From NCBI GenBank assembly GCA_012845835.1, contig JABAKD010000019.1:10636844-10700843 (forward strand): DNA of 64,000 nucleotides. Direction: 5' to 3'. Numbering within the stretch: position 1 is the stretch's first letter; every line of letters begins with the position of its first letter. Shown here piece by piece: positions 33,486 to 43,729 of this stretch. The notes under the pieces are model-generated. The model had not been told where the DNA came from. It saw only the letters and a program-made list of their open reading frames with translations, and did not search any database. The stretch comes from Undaria pinnatifida. Its lineage: Eukaryota > Sar > Phaeophyceae > Laminariales > Alariaceae. A program made the translations under genes and the position numbers.

Positions 33486-33617
33486 AGCCCCCCCCCCCGC
33501 CCCCCCGCGCCCCCCCCTTTTCAAACCCCCCGCCCCCCCCCCCCTTAAAAACTCCGCCCTCCCCTCACCGGTTATACGACTTACAGGATACACTTGATAT
33601 ACTGAGGCATTCCTTCC

Positions 33618-33872
33618 ACAGCCGTCAGATTTCGTCCCCCTCGAAAACGGGTTTTATAGTTTCCGCGCACAGATTGGTTAACATCACCCTGTTCGTTGAC
33701 CCTGGTACAAGCTACACTGCTGAAGTTCCAAGGGGAGTCGCCGACCTATATAGCCTTAATGAGGACACACACCCAGTATTACGCGCGATCGGAGGTATCG
33801 CACAGCTTCCAAAGATGAGTTTCGACGAAATCTCGATCTCACAGCTGGAGTGTATTTTTTTTATTATTTTAT
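33618..33872 (+). repeat. Family C, full length
   Basis: CCACAGCCGTCAGATTTCGT at the 5' end and TCTCACAGCTGGAGTGTATT at the 3' end, with all internal blocks in order. The two ends are imperfect inverted repeats around CAGCYGTSAGAT. Confidence 0.82.
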
Positions 33873-33874
33873 TT

Positions 33875-34475
33875 ACGTAGTCTTGTGTACCTGGTATGTT
33901 GTTTGTATGCGCGCGCTGCCAACTGTCCGGTTGTCGTGGCATGAAACCGTTATTTCGTTTATTCTCCGGGCGAACGGGCGACACGCCTTCCATATCCCAC
34001 CCACCCTGGTTCTGATATTCTGTGCGATAAACTACACACGAGGATTCAACTCGAGCATTCGTACTATCGTAACCTCCCCTGCTCATGGAGAGCCAAGAGG
34101 TCCGTGGGTCACGAACCACGAGACAGAGCGCATATCGTACACAAGCTGAGTAGTAAGAAATATTCAAAACTGGTATGATTTTCATATTTCGTTTTCATGG
34201 CATTAATTAGCATTAGTTGGCCGCCAACTGAAGCCTTTGGTCACTCATGACGCTTTTATCTCAAAAGCCTCAGGTAGCCCTACGCGCGCTACAATAGTCG
34301 TGGTTCTGGGCCTAGTTCTGTGTACAGGAGGAGTATACCGAATGCACACCACCATTCACACACCGGTAGCGATATAGCGATATACCGGTACCAGGTATCA
34401 TTCTTCCAGGTATCATCGAAGAATTCGAACTCCTGCCCTACCCTGCCCTACCCGACGCATGGGCCGGCATCCACG
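33875..34475. other. No gene seen
   Basis: Contains TACCTGGTA (33888) and TACCAGGTA (34389), and no recognisable gene or repeat family. Confidence 0.3.
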
Positions 34476-34478
34476 CGC

Positions 34479-34620
34479 GAGCATCCACGCGGATTTATTT
34501 ATTTTAGCGATATATCATACCTTCCCTCTGGTCTACGTGGAAGCTATGCATCCACGCGGATTTATTTATTTTAGCGATATATCATACCTCCCCTCTGTCT
34601 ACGTACGTGGAAGCTATCAG
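34479..34620. repeat. Tandem duplication, two units of about 68 bp
   Basis: GCATCCACGCGGATTTATTT, AGCGATATATCATACC and TACGTGGAAGCTAT occur twice. Confidence 0.85.
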
Positions 34621-34689
34621 TTGACATTGTTGTTATCAGTTGGCATTGTTGTGCTCTTGAGTTTGTTCAAGTAGCCCAACAGATAGGTG

Positions 34690-35135
34690 TCACTTCTACT
34701 GGCAAAATGAATGGCTCGGGTTCGAACATCTCAGTCGGCCGGTAACCTATTACAGAGGACGATAATAAAAAAGACCAAATATTGTTAGTAAAAATAGTTA
34801 AATATATAGGTTTTTGTGTCCACCGTAGGTCCTAATTACTAGGGTCCCCCGTAATACCAAAAAAAGGTACCTTTTTCTTCGTACGGTAGTTCGAATATCT
34901 CGGTCGGTCGACAACTGTCGCCAAAAACGGTCGGTAACTGTACCGGAAAGGGAGTTTTTGCTTAGTCGTTTTATTCTGTCGCCGAAAGCGCACGAGCACG
35001 AGTGCGCGAGTTGGCGTAATTCGATGTATGTCGATGCGCAGTGGGAATACCGAACTTAACTGAACCGTAACCCATATGCGCTATGAATATATTATATGCA
35101 ATGCGTATGCGTGCTAAAAAAAACATCTCCGGGGG
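34690..35135 (+). mobile_element. SINE-B (diverged) interrupted by MITE K
   Basis: GGCTCGGGTTCGAACATCTC is the B-box region. After the MITE the body reads GCCGAAAGCGCACGAGCACG, GTAATTCGATGTATGTCGAT and CATATGCGCTATGAA. Confidence 0.55.
34750..34854. mobile_element. MITE K (105 bp) with exact TA duplication
   Basis: TA, TTACAGAGGACGATAATAAA ... ACTAGGGTCCCCCGTAA, TA. Same length and internal ATATAGGTTTTTGTGTCCAC as 4599-4703. Confidence 0.82.
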
Positions 35136-35137
35136 AA

Positions 35138-35435
35138 AATGGGAGGTATCTTACCGTGATAGTTAGTGTACGCAGTACCAGATACTCTGCTCGGGTATTA
35201 TACTGTACACCTGACTGACCACTTTGTTGTTGCAGTACCAGATACTCAGCCGGGTATTATGCTGCACACCTGACTACTTTGTCGTTGCAGTACCAGATAC
35301 TCTGCCGGGTATTAATTATACTGTACACGTGACTACTTTGTTGTCTCGTGTAGAAATGGGAGGGAGGTATCTTACCGTGATAGCGTACGCAGTACTAGAT
35401 ACTCTGCTGGGCATTATACACCTGACTACTTTTTT
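35138..35435. repeat. Tandem array, four units of about 60 bp with a higher-order repeat
   Basis: CAGTACCAGATACTCTGC and CACCTGACTACTTTGTTG recur. GGTATCTTACCGTGATAG recurs at about 35147 and 35369, marking a larger duplication. Confidence 0.8.
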
Positions 35436-35439
35436 GTCT

Positions 35440-36640
35440 TGAGTTTCTGTATTATTTGTATGAACCTACGAGAGGAAGGTAAAAATAACAGGTGGGGGAG
35501 GCGTATTCGCGTTTTGGTGGCTTTACTGTTTACTGTCAACTTTTTCGGGCTGCCTGGACTGCCTGGTTTGGTCGACTGGCTGATGACTGACCACAGACCG
35601 GTGGCTGGTGTGCTGAGACTGCTTTGCTTGACGGTAGGTAGACTGCTGACTGCTGCTGAACCGCAACTTCACCACTGTTGACTGACTGGTCGTCCACTCT
35701 CATACGATGGAGAAGAGTGTATACGTGCGCAGACAGACATGACCGACTGGCTGGTGTGCTGGTGTGGTCGTCGGTGACTACGATTATCATTGTATCGTAC
35801 CATACCAGATACCACCACAGCTGTTTAAAACGAAAGAGAACACACACCCTTGGGACGAGCTGATGTGCTCGACCAAGGGCAGAGTTTAAACGCCGAGCGA
35901 GCGATACACGTCTACGGCAAGAACCTCGACGAGATTTTCTCACTTCCACCATCTTGTTGTCTGTGCGCGGGCGCGCCCCCTTTTTTTGGTCCGAGAAAAT
36001 TGGCCCGGACATTCCTATCAGGGGGCGGGGGGGGGGGGGGGGGGTCTTGGAGGTCTTGCGTCTACGGACGGGGGGCAGTTGTAGTAGACAACGTGGCTTA
36101 ACGTGTCGGTGATAGGTGATATCAAATACCTACACAGCGGTCAGCATACACAGCGCACATAATGCTGTACTACGCTACGAGTACGTACGTGAGAGGGTTG
36201 TCGGCCATATTTGCCGGTAGATATTTAATTGCCGGGAATACGTGCATGCAGGCAGCAGAATCAACGTGCTTGATTTTAATGTGACGGCCACTATCGCTAT
36301 TAGCTAAGGACTGCAACATCGACCACACCAAGCGGCCGCGTCTAAGCCAGTGGTCTAAGCCCTGGCTCAGTCCGGGCTGCTGGGTGGGGTGTTATTGGGC
36401 ATGTACCCACCTAAGCGCACGGGAGATCCCGGGCACGTGCGCAGGCAGCGATGAAAATAGTAGCCGCGCTCCCGGTTATTTACGTAGACGCCCGTTATGA
36501 TTGCACCTGACTGGTTTTGGTTTCGCTACACCTGGCCGCCAAAAAGAAAAACATGAGTTCCAGGTCGAATACTGTATGCATGCGCCTCTGCCTGTACGCG
36601 CGCCTGCCTCTGCCTGTACGCGCGTAGTATGCGCCTATAT
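35440..36640. other. No gene seen
   Basis: CTG/ACTG-rich sequence near 35540-35720, a G-run near 36022-36044, otherwise unclassified. Confidence 0.3.
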
Positions 36641-36647
36641 GTATGTG

Positions 36648-36681
<34 letters not shown>

Positions 36682-36738
36682 TGTATGTATGTATGTATGT
36701 ATGTATGTATGTATGTATGTATGTGTATATATGTATGT
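36641..36738. repeat. (GTAT)n microsatellite
   Basis: About 18-20 units, bounded on both sides by GTGTATATATGTAT. Confidence 0.92.
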
Positions 36739-37334
36739 GTGCGCGCTGACTCGCACGTGTACTCTATGCACTAGTATGCACTGACTGCTGCAGCCGCTGT
36801 CGTATCACAGCTGCTGCTGCTCTCTCTCTGTATTATGTGCCGAAAAAAGCGGACTAGAATAGAAACACGAGTCGTTGACGTCAAGACGACAGAAGATACT
36901 TGGTTGCCTTGCACTATGCGCTGGACAGCGTTGGTGTGATGTTGATATTCTACGAGTATCTATCAATATTAACACCATCCTAGACAGCGTTCGTGTGGTA
37001 TTCATATTTTAACTATCAATATTTAACACTACGCGTATCCGCGTGCGGCGTTGAGGGGGATATGGAATGTGAAGTCTAAACTCTCAGGTGTGAGGAAAAA
37101 TTGTGTATGATATCATATCACGCCGCGATACGCATGGAGTCTCTCATCCATCACCTCCTGAGCTCTCACACAATGGCACAATGATACTCAGCTGAGATAC
37201 GGGGAGGGGCGTTAGTTTTTGGAGGCTATTTTGGTGCCGACCTTGCTAGTGCATCGTTTGGTTGTCGTGTTTTTTCACGATTTTGTGGCCTTTATTTTCC
37301 GTGTATTCGTCCTTGACGAACGTGCCGAAATCGT

Positions 37335-37610
37335 CCGGTGGATGGCAACAAACCCGAGTGCTCCCATACTATATAGTTGGACTCGACCTAAATAAACGCA
37401 GGACGGCTAGGCAAGCAAGGAACATCCTGCCGGTGGTTGGTTCGATCGACGGAGGCTGGATGGCAACAAACCCAATCGTAGTAATACTAGTGGTTTCATA
37501 CTACACAAAGTTGGACTTGACCTCAATAAACGCAGGACTAGTCTTTGAGGGCAAGCTAGGAACATCCTCCCGTTCGTTGGTCCCATCGACCGAGGCCGGC
37601 TTTAACCGCT
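37335..37610. repeat. Diverged tandem duplication, two units of about 130 bp
   Basis: GGATGGCAACAAACCC, AATAAACGCAGGAC and AGGAACATCCT each occur twice in the same order. Confidence 0.75.
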
Positions 37611-37819
37611 TTTTCTGAAAAACTACTACCACCGCTAATTTCTAACCTCAAACCTAACTATATGGACTAACCACAGGCCACCCTTTTTTTCAACGCTAAA
37701 CCTTAGTAAAAAACCGAAGGCCGCCGTTTTTTGTTTTTTTTTGGAAAAACGCCGCCAAAACGCGTCGCAGAGCCAGCAACCCTGATCCTAACTAACCCTG
37801 CTGCGCCTCGCGCCTCCCA

Positions 37820-38005
37820 AAGGGTTGGTTAGGGCTAGGGTTAGGGCCAGGGTTAGGGCTGGGTGTGAGGGCGGGTTAGGCTGGGCTCACAAGCAAGACA
37901 GCCGTTGCTCTCCAACGACTGACGGACTGACTGGCAGGTTGGCTTCTTACCGGCCCGTCCTGCATTTCGATGCAGGGAGAAGGTTAGGGGTTAGGGTTAG
38001 GGTGA
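37820..38005. repeat. Interstitial telomere-like repeats
   Basis: GGTTAGGG variants cluster at 37822-37880 and 37981-38003 (GGTTAGGGGTTAGGGTTAGG). Confidence 0.65.
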
Positions 38006-38194
38006 CACCTGCCTGCCTTGCGTGTATGTACATGGTCCCTGCTATGTAGAACAGCAACCCAGGCTGCATTGGAAAAAGGGCCGGATGTATTTTTATAACA
38101 TCATACATAGGCTGCGATGAAAGAAGTCTCGGATGGGTTTTAACTACTGCTGTTGCGGTAGGTCAATCAAGTACTAGCACACGGAGAGGGGGGG

Positions 38195-38540
38195 GTGTGC
38201 AGTGAAATTCGCCCCTGTCTGGAGCTTATGGAGAGTAGGCCAAGTTCGTACGTAGCACGTGGGCAATATTACCGGGCACCGTAAAAAGGTTGGGGCATTG
38301 ATTCAACCCTTGCTGGAGCTTTTTAGTGGGCTATACGTATTGCGACCCGCCTATACCAGCTTAGGCTATATTGGGATGCGTCTATACTTGCTTTAGGCTA
38401 TGTTACGATCAGCCTATACCAGCTTTTTACGTGGCCGGAGTTGGCCCAGTAGCACGTGCGTAGTAGCATTTACGAGGCACCGCGAAAAGGCCGAGCATTT
38501 GATTCAACCTGGCTGGGGCTTTTTAGAGCCTATGGTATAA
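38195..38540. repeat. Diverged duplication with inner repeats
   Basis: AGTAGCACGTG ... GCACCG(C/T)(A/G)AAAAGG ... TTGATTCAACC occurs twice. Between them, CCTATACCAGCTTAGGCTAT-like units repeat about three times. Confidence 0.6.
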
Positions 38541-38895
38541 CTACTATGATATGGACTACGGCAGCAGCACTGTAAGACGAGCCCGCCAATATTGGCGGTA
38601 AGGTTTTCTTCCACCATGCATGGCCCATGGTTTGGCGCCTTCGGTTTATTCAGAGCCAGTGCTTCCAATTAACTACAGGTGATACCACACTCCGAATTAC
38701 GGTATTACTCACTCCAGAGAGGAGACTTGGTGACATCACCATTTTTCGGCGTCGTCACGTCGTCGCCAATTGGTCGTCACCAACTCTCGGCTTCAACCAT
38801 GCTCCATCATCATGTTCCGTATAGAATCTAGAAAGTTCAACAACGTAAGGGTTATTAGGGTAGCTCCGTGCATCATTTGTCCTCTTCCAAATACA

Positions 38896-39240
38896 GCAGT
38901 CGGGGTCCCGCGTTAGTGCGGGGGGAGGGGCCCCGCGTTAGTGCGGGGGGAGGGGCCCCGCGTTAGTGCGGGGGGAAGGGTTGGCGGGGGGGGCTTCCAC
39001 GTTAGTGCGGGGCCCCATTTTTTTCGTGCGGTGAAAATCTCTTGTTGCGACTCGTCCTACATACAGACTACCGCAGTATCCCATCATAGTGCAGGGGTCC
39101 CACTTTAGTGCGGTTGTTGCCCCATTCGCTTGTTACGACTCGTCCTGTATACGTACAAGTACAGATCGCCGCAATATTCTGTCTGAGTACGGGGGGGGGG
39201 GGATCCCACTTATTTTTTGTGCAGTGATGGTCGTTTGTCG
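38896..39240. mobile_element. Pogo-like MITE P with 25-bp tandem units
   Basis: CAGTCGGGGTCCCGCGTTAG start. CCCCGCGTTAGTGCGGGGGG repeats at a 25-bp period (38910, 38935, 38960) and again near 38998. GCAGGGGTCCCACTTTAGTG lies at 39092. Confidence 0.5.
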
Positions 39241-39587
39241 TTTGGCAATGCGCCGCGCCGCACTAGTAAGGGACCGACCGCACCGCACCACGACTGCTTG
39301 TAGAGAAAATTCAAAGTGCAACAGCTTGGTGGGTTGAAGGCATCATCCTTCATGCATTTTTTTCTATACTCCATACATACAAGGCTCAAAGTTCAACAAC
39401 TCGCATTCTCTGTCATGTCCATACACTTCGTACCAGGTCAGGCACCTGGTGTACCTGGTATACTAGGTGCCTGGCATGTACGGCATGCTCCTTGAAAATT
39501 GAACGCTCGACAGCTCGTATTTGTACGTAATCTCTGAATGATAGCTCTGCAAGGTACCTGGTATGTAATTTACTAGAAGAAAAAAAT

Positions 39588-39826
39588 GCACTCCAGCTGT
39601 GAGATCGAAGATGTTGTCGAAACTCATCTTCGCAAGCTGTGTGTGATACTCCGATCGCGCGTATTACGGGTTGTGTCCTCATTAGGGATGTAGGTCGGCT
39701 ACTCCCCTTGGAGCTACAGTGTAGCTATCAGGGTCAACAGGGTGATGTTAGTCTGTGCGCGGAAACTATTCGTAAAATCCGCTTCTGGGGGGGGACAAAA
39801 TCTGACAGCTGTGGAAGGAAATGCAT
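39588..39826 (-). repeat. Family C, full length
   Basis: The complement runs CCACAGCTGTCAGATTTTGT to ATCTCACAGCTGGAGTGCAT with all internal blocks. Confidence 0.82.
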
Positions 39827-39951
39827 CAGCTTATCAAGTGCATCCTGTAAGTCGAATAACCGGTGAGGGGAGGGCGGAGTTGTTCAGGGCTTGACACGGG
39901 GGCATGGGTTTGAATTGAACAACAGGGAGCGGGGGGAGGGGGGGGGGGCAA

Positions 39952-40018
39952 CTCAATCTGTGCGTGGAAACTATAAATCCTTCAAGGGGACAAATCGGAC
40001 GGTTTTGGAAGGAAAAAA
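39952..40018 (-). repeat. Family C 5' end fragment
   Basis: CAATCTGTGCGTGGAAACTA and TCAAGGGGACAAATCGGACG are the complement of the C start. Confidence 0.65.
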
Positions 40019-40164
40019 TACGCTGTGCAATCTGCCTGGTATCGTGTTCCAACGAACGAATGTGTTTCTCGCACGAATAATGAGGAATGAATGGTAGGAC
40101 GTGTGGTTGGGTTAGTGCGTTCATATCATATAGTAGGAATAAAATTCATCTTTCGTTGGTTACA

Positions 40165-40300
40165 TAGATACTAACTACCCACTGAGCTACGCGGTCACGT
40201 GACTACCAGGTACGTGGTTCAGTGGGTAGTGTATATATAACGAACATGAGGTAACCGACACAAGACATGCCGTGGGTTCGAGTCCCACCTACTTCATATT
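40165..40300. mobile_element. Two tRNA-like heads facing away from each other (SINE-type or tRNA pseudogenes)
   Basis: CTACCCACTGA (about 40172) and TCAGTGGGTAG (about 40220) form an 11-bp inverted repeat, each an A-box region. On + a perfect 5-bp T arm GTGGGTTCGAGTCCCAC follows near 40271. The acceptor strand has no good partner and the D-to-T spacing is loose, so a functional tRNA is unlikely. Confidence 0.5.
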
Positions 40301-40702
40301 TCCGCTTTTTTCCGGTAAAAGCAAAAAAGAAATAAAATAACGTCTGTGCGAGCGTGCGCGTTTGAGACGTGAGTGTTATGCTGTATGATAGTTTGCCCCT
40401 GAGGCGTGCATATCATGGTACGAGTAAAATATAGCGTGTGAGTTTTATATTTCGTGTGCATGCGTGCGTGCGTGCATATGATACTATTTACGGCGATCCA
40501 TTCAGTGTTGACAGGATAAAATCACACACATACATATGATACTCTTTACGGAGATCCATTGTTGACAGGATGAAATCACACACGCTACGCAAACAAGGAA
40601 AGCATTGCCACCTTCCTGGCGAAAGCTCTCCTACGCTACGACTGCTGTGTTTGGTTGAGGCTCTGTATACCTGTGGTAACACCAGCCCCCAAAAATAAAC
40701 AT

Positions 40703-40912
40703 AACGCCTTTACAACTGGAAAACCCTTTTGGGGGACAAATTTACCTGAAGTTAGTATAGGGAGGGATTTACAACTGGAAGGAAACCCGTTTTTGGGGAC
40801 AAATTTACTTGAAGTTAGTATAGGGAGGGATGTACACCTGGAAACCCGTTTTGGGGGATAAATTTACTTGAAGTTAGTCTAGGGAGGGATTTGGGGGCTC
40901 TAAAGGGGTCAA
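40703..40912 (+). mobile_element. MITE D with internal threefold tandem expansion
   Basis: AACGCCTTTACAACTGG start and CTCTAAAGGGGTCAA end. GACAAATTTACTTGAAGTTA and TAGGGAGGGAT recur three times at a period of about 60-65 bp. Confidence 0.8.
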
Positions 40913-40914
40913 GT

Positions 40915-42465
40915 CAGACGCTGGTAAACAAAGGTGGGTGAGTTGGTTTTTTTTTCTAGGCGGCGTTTTTGTTTGGTAAAATTCATCCCGCTAACGGCAG
41001 CAGTGGATCTCCTCTCCGTATGTACTAACTATTCACATCGTTAGCATATACCAGGTACCTGGTATGTGATACTATTCATATTTTAATATGTATACGAGAA
41101 ATCTAAATCTGGTAATAACGGTTCTCCTGTTATCAGCATTTTCGGAGCATTGGAAGATACGAAGCAAAAATTTGGTAGGAAAAGTGCCCTGTCCGGACTA
41201 GACATATACTTTACGATCACTATCCGGCCAGAAACGAAATCGACAAACAACACCCACACCCCAAGTAGGCAAGCGTAAGAATCGTTGTGTGTATGTTATA
41301 TGTATGTGTGTTATAGAATCTTTTTTCATTCGAAAGAAAAATATACCCGCTTTCCGAACGCCTTCTCTGATCTTTGTTTGTTCCTTCGATATACATGAAA
41401 TATGAACCTGGGTGCAAGCAGGAACATGTACAAGTACATTCATGTACAGACTGGTACAGAGCATTCGAAGCCCTTGGACACGGTGCGCACAGCGCAAAAA
41501 CAGACGAAAGTGTGCAAAGCGCGAAAAAAAAAAAACGAACCAAGTTGGCATACGATACTTGCTAAAATCGAATTCGAAACAAAAACAAAAGAAATACGTC
41601 GTACACACAGGTGTTACCATCACAACACGGTCTACACAAAGCACAGGCAGTAGTATACATGATACGCGGTGCGGGAAGTATATAACAATCCAATATTGAA
41701 TAATAATTCATTCGGCGACTGTTACGTTAATATGTTCAATCCCACCGCGGAGGTTCGTACGAGTATGCGGTGCCTCTAATCCTGTTACTGGATACCTGGT
41801 GCATGTTGCGTCATCCCCCCTCATGTGGGTGGTCGTAGTGCAGGTGTAGTAGTGTACCCGCGGCACCCGGCCGGTGTTTTCCGCGCGAAAAATAATGCAT
41901 GCATGCGACGAAACAACCAGGTGGCAACGACACAACCACAGACCAACAACAACGACAAAGGCACATCATAGACAACAAAAAACGCCGCGCCTGACCTGTA
42001 CGGTTCAGAGCCCATTTTTGCGAACAACTCGTGAGTTTCTACTACTGTTGCTGCTGCTGTAGTCTATGTAGTGCGAAATAAAAATGTACATCCGGTCTGT
42101 TCTGATTGATGGTGAATCAGGGACCTCGTAGATTTGAAAGTTAGCGGCGTATCCGATTGTCCCTTCTTTTTCACGATTGGACTGGTATGGATGGTAACAC
42201 GTGAAATGCATGTGATATAATGAAACCATGCGTAACGCGCGAGGAAGCACACACACCCTGCTGAGACAAGATAGCACCCCCCCCCCTCCCCCGAGATGTT
42301 TTTCTGGTGGTAAGATGCAAAATATAGCACCCCCTCATCAGACCATCTTCCGAGGGTTAGTTAGAGATGCTAGGTGGCATCCCCCCCCCCCCCCATACCA
42401 TTTTCCGAGGCGTTTTTTCCTCGAATAAGGGGGCGGGCGCGGGCGGCACACACGCCCGACACAAC
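40915..42465. other. No gene seen
   Basis: Overlapping TACCAGGTACCTGGTA at 41049-41064. A 148-aa minus frame (41198-41644) and antisense + frames coexist with no bias. Confidence 0.35.
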
Positions 42466-42469
42466 AAGG

Positions 42470-42830
42470 CGAAAATGGCGGTTTTGGAAATATCTCATCA
42501 TCGAAACAAAGCGAAAATAGCGGTTCTGGAAATATCTCATCATCGAAATCGTTGTATCAATATAACCCTTGTTATCTCATCATCGAAATCTTTGTCAAAA
42601 AAACCCTTTTTATCTCATCATCGAAATCTTTGTGTTAATATAAACCCTTTTTATCTCATCATCGAAATCTTTGCTTTTCATCTCATCATCGAAATCTTTG
42701 CTTTTCATCTCATCATCGAAGTCTTTGTATTATTATATACAACCCTTTTTTATCTCATCATCGAAATCTTTGTATTACCATAACCCTTTCTATCTCATCA
42801 TGGAATCTTCGTATCATTAGTAAACCCTTT
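42470..42830. repeat. Interspersed array M: TATCTCATCATCGAAATC core with variable spacers
   Basis: About ten copies of TATCTCATCATCGAAATCTT separated by about 2-30 nt of partly related, T/A-rich spacer containing ACCCTTTTTA. It is a degenerate eukaryotic tandem array. Confidence 0.85.
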
Positions 42831-43519
42831 TTACTACTTACTTCGACCAACTATTATGGGAAATATTTTCAGCGATTATTTTTCTCTTTTAAGAGGGATC
42901 TCCGACGCCAAAAATAAAAATCATCCACTATGGGACCAGAAATCATCGTTATTTCTGGGTTCAGAAATAATCGAGGCCTGAAATCAGCAAATTCGATGAT
43001 TTCTGATTACTCGGTACGACTTGCTTTTGCAAGCATTATCCCGCGCTATTCCCAAGTGGTTTGGTCCCCAAAACGCGGTTGGTTGCGGTTTTGACGGCAA
43101 ATCGCAGGCAGCGCTCGCTGTTTGTTTTGTTTGCGCCACGGTGTCCTCCCTCCCTGTTGCAGACTGCCTGTGGCCGAGGGGAAAATAACAGCTCGGAACT
43201 TTTTGGCCGAGGGGGCGAGACGTGTATGTGTGTAAGTAGTGTATCATACGGGTACGTCAGGGTACGAGTACCTGGCGTACCGCGCAGCTGTAATAGCTCT
43301 AGTTGTGGCATGCAGAGGTCGTCATCGTGCCTGTCCCTGTATACAGACAAAAAGACGACAACAACAACAACAGCAGCAGCAAACAGCAGATGTACTGCTG
43401 TTGGTAAAAAACATGATCCCGTACGTAGTCGTACGTATGATGTGATACCTGACATGACGTGTCAACTCATGTCCCCCGCCCAGCCAGCCAAAAGCCTAGA
43501 TACGTACCAGATTATAGGT

Positions 43520-43725
43520 CTGCCCAGGTCTGCGTGAGCCAACCTGGACGATCATCACCCCATCTAACACCCTGAACAATTTTGTCAGCAAGTAAAGCTT
43601 TGGCAGCATAAACAAAGTTTGTTTAACAAAATAGGTTTTGTCCGGGTCTGCCGACCCCGAGAGCATCACACCATCCACCGCTGAGCAGTTTTGACAGTAA
43701 TTAAAGCAAATTTGAGGTAGTAGCG
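43520..43725. repeat. Diverged tandem duplication, two units of about 130 bp
   Basis: GTCTGC, CATCACCCCATC and CTGAACAATTTTGTCAG pair with GTCTGC, CATCACACCATC and CTGAGCAGTTTTGACAG. Confidence 0.65.
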
Positions 43726-43729
43726 TTGA

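Noticed and set aside
40204-40290. Functional tRNA gene
   Set aside because: The T arm is perfect, but the acceptor stem does not pair and the region between the boxes is too long without a clear anticodon arm.
42470-42830. CRISPR array
   Set aside because: The repeat-spacer look is superficial: spacers are unequal and mutually related, and the window is clearly eukaryotic.
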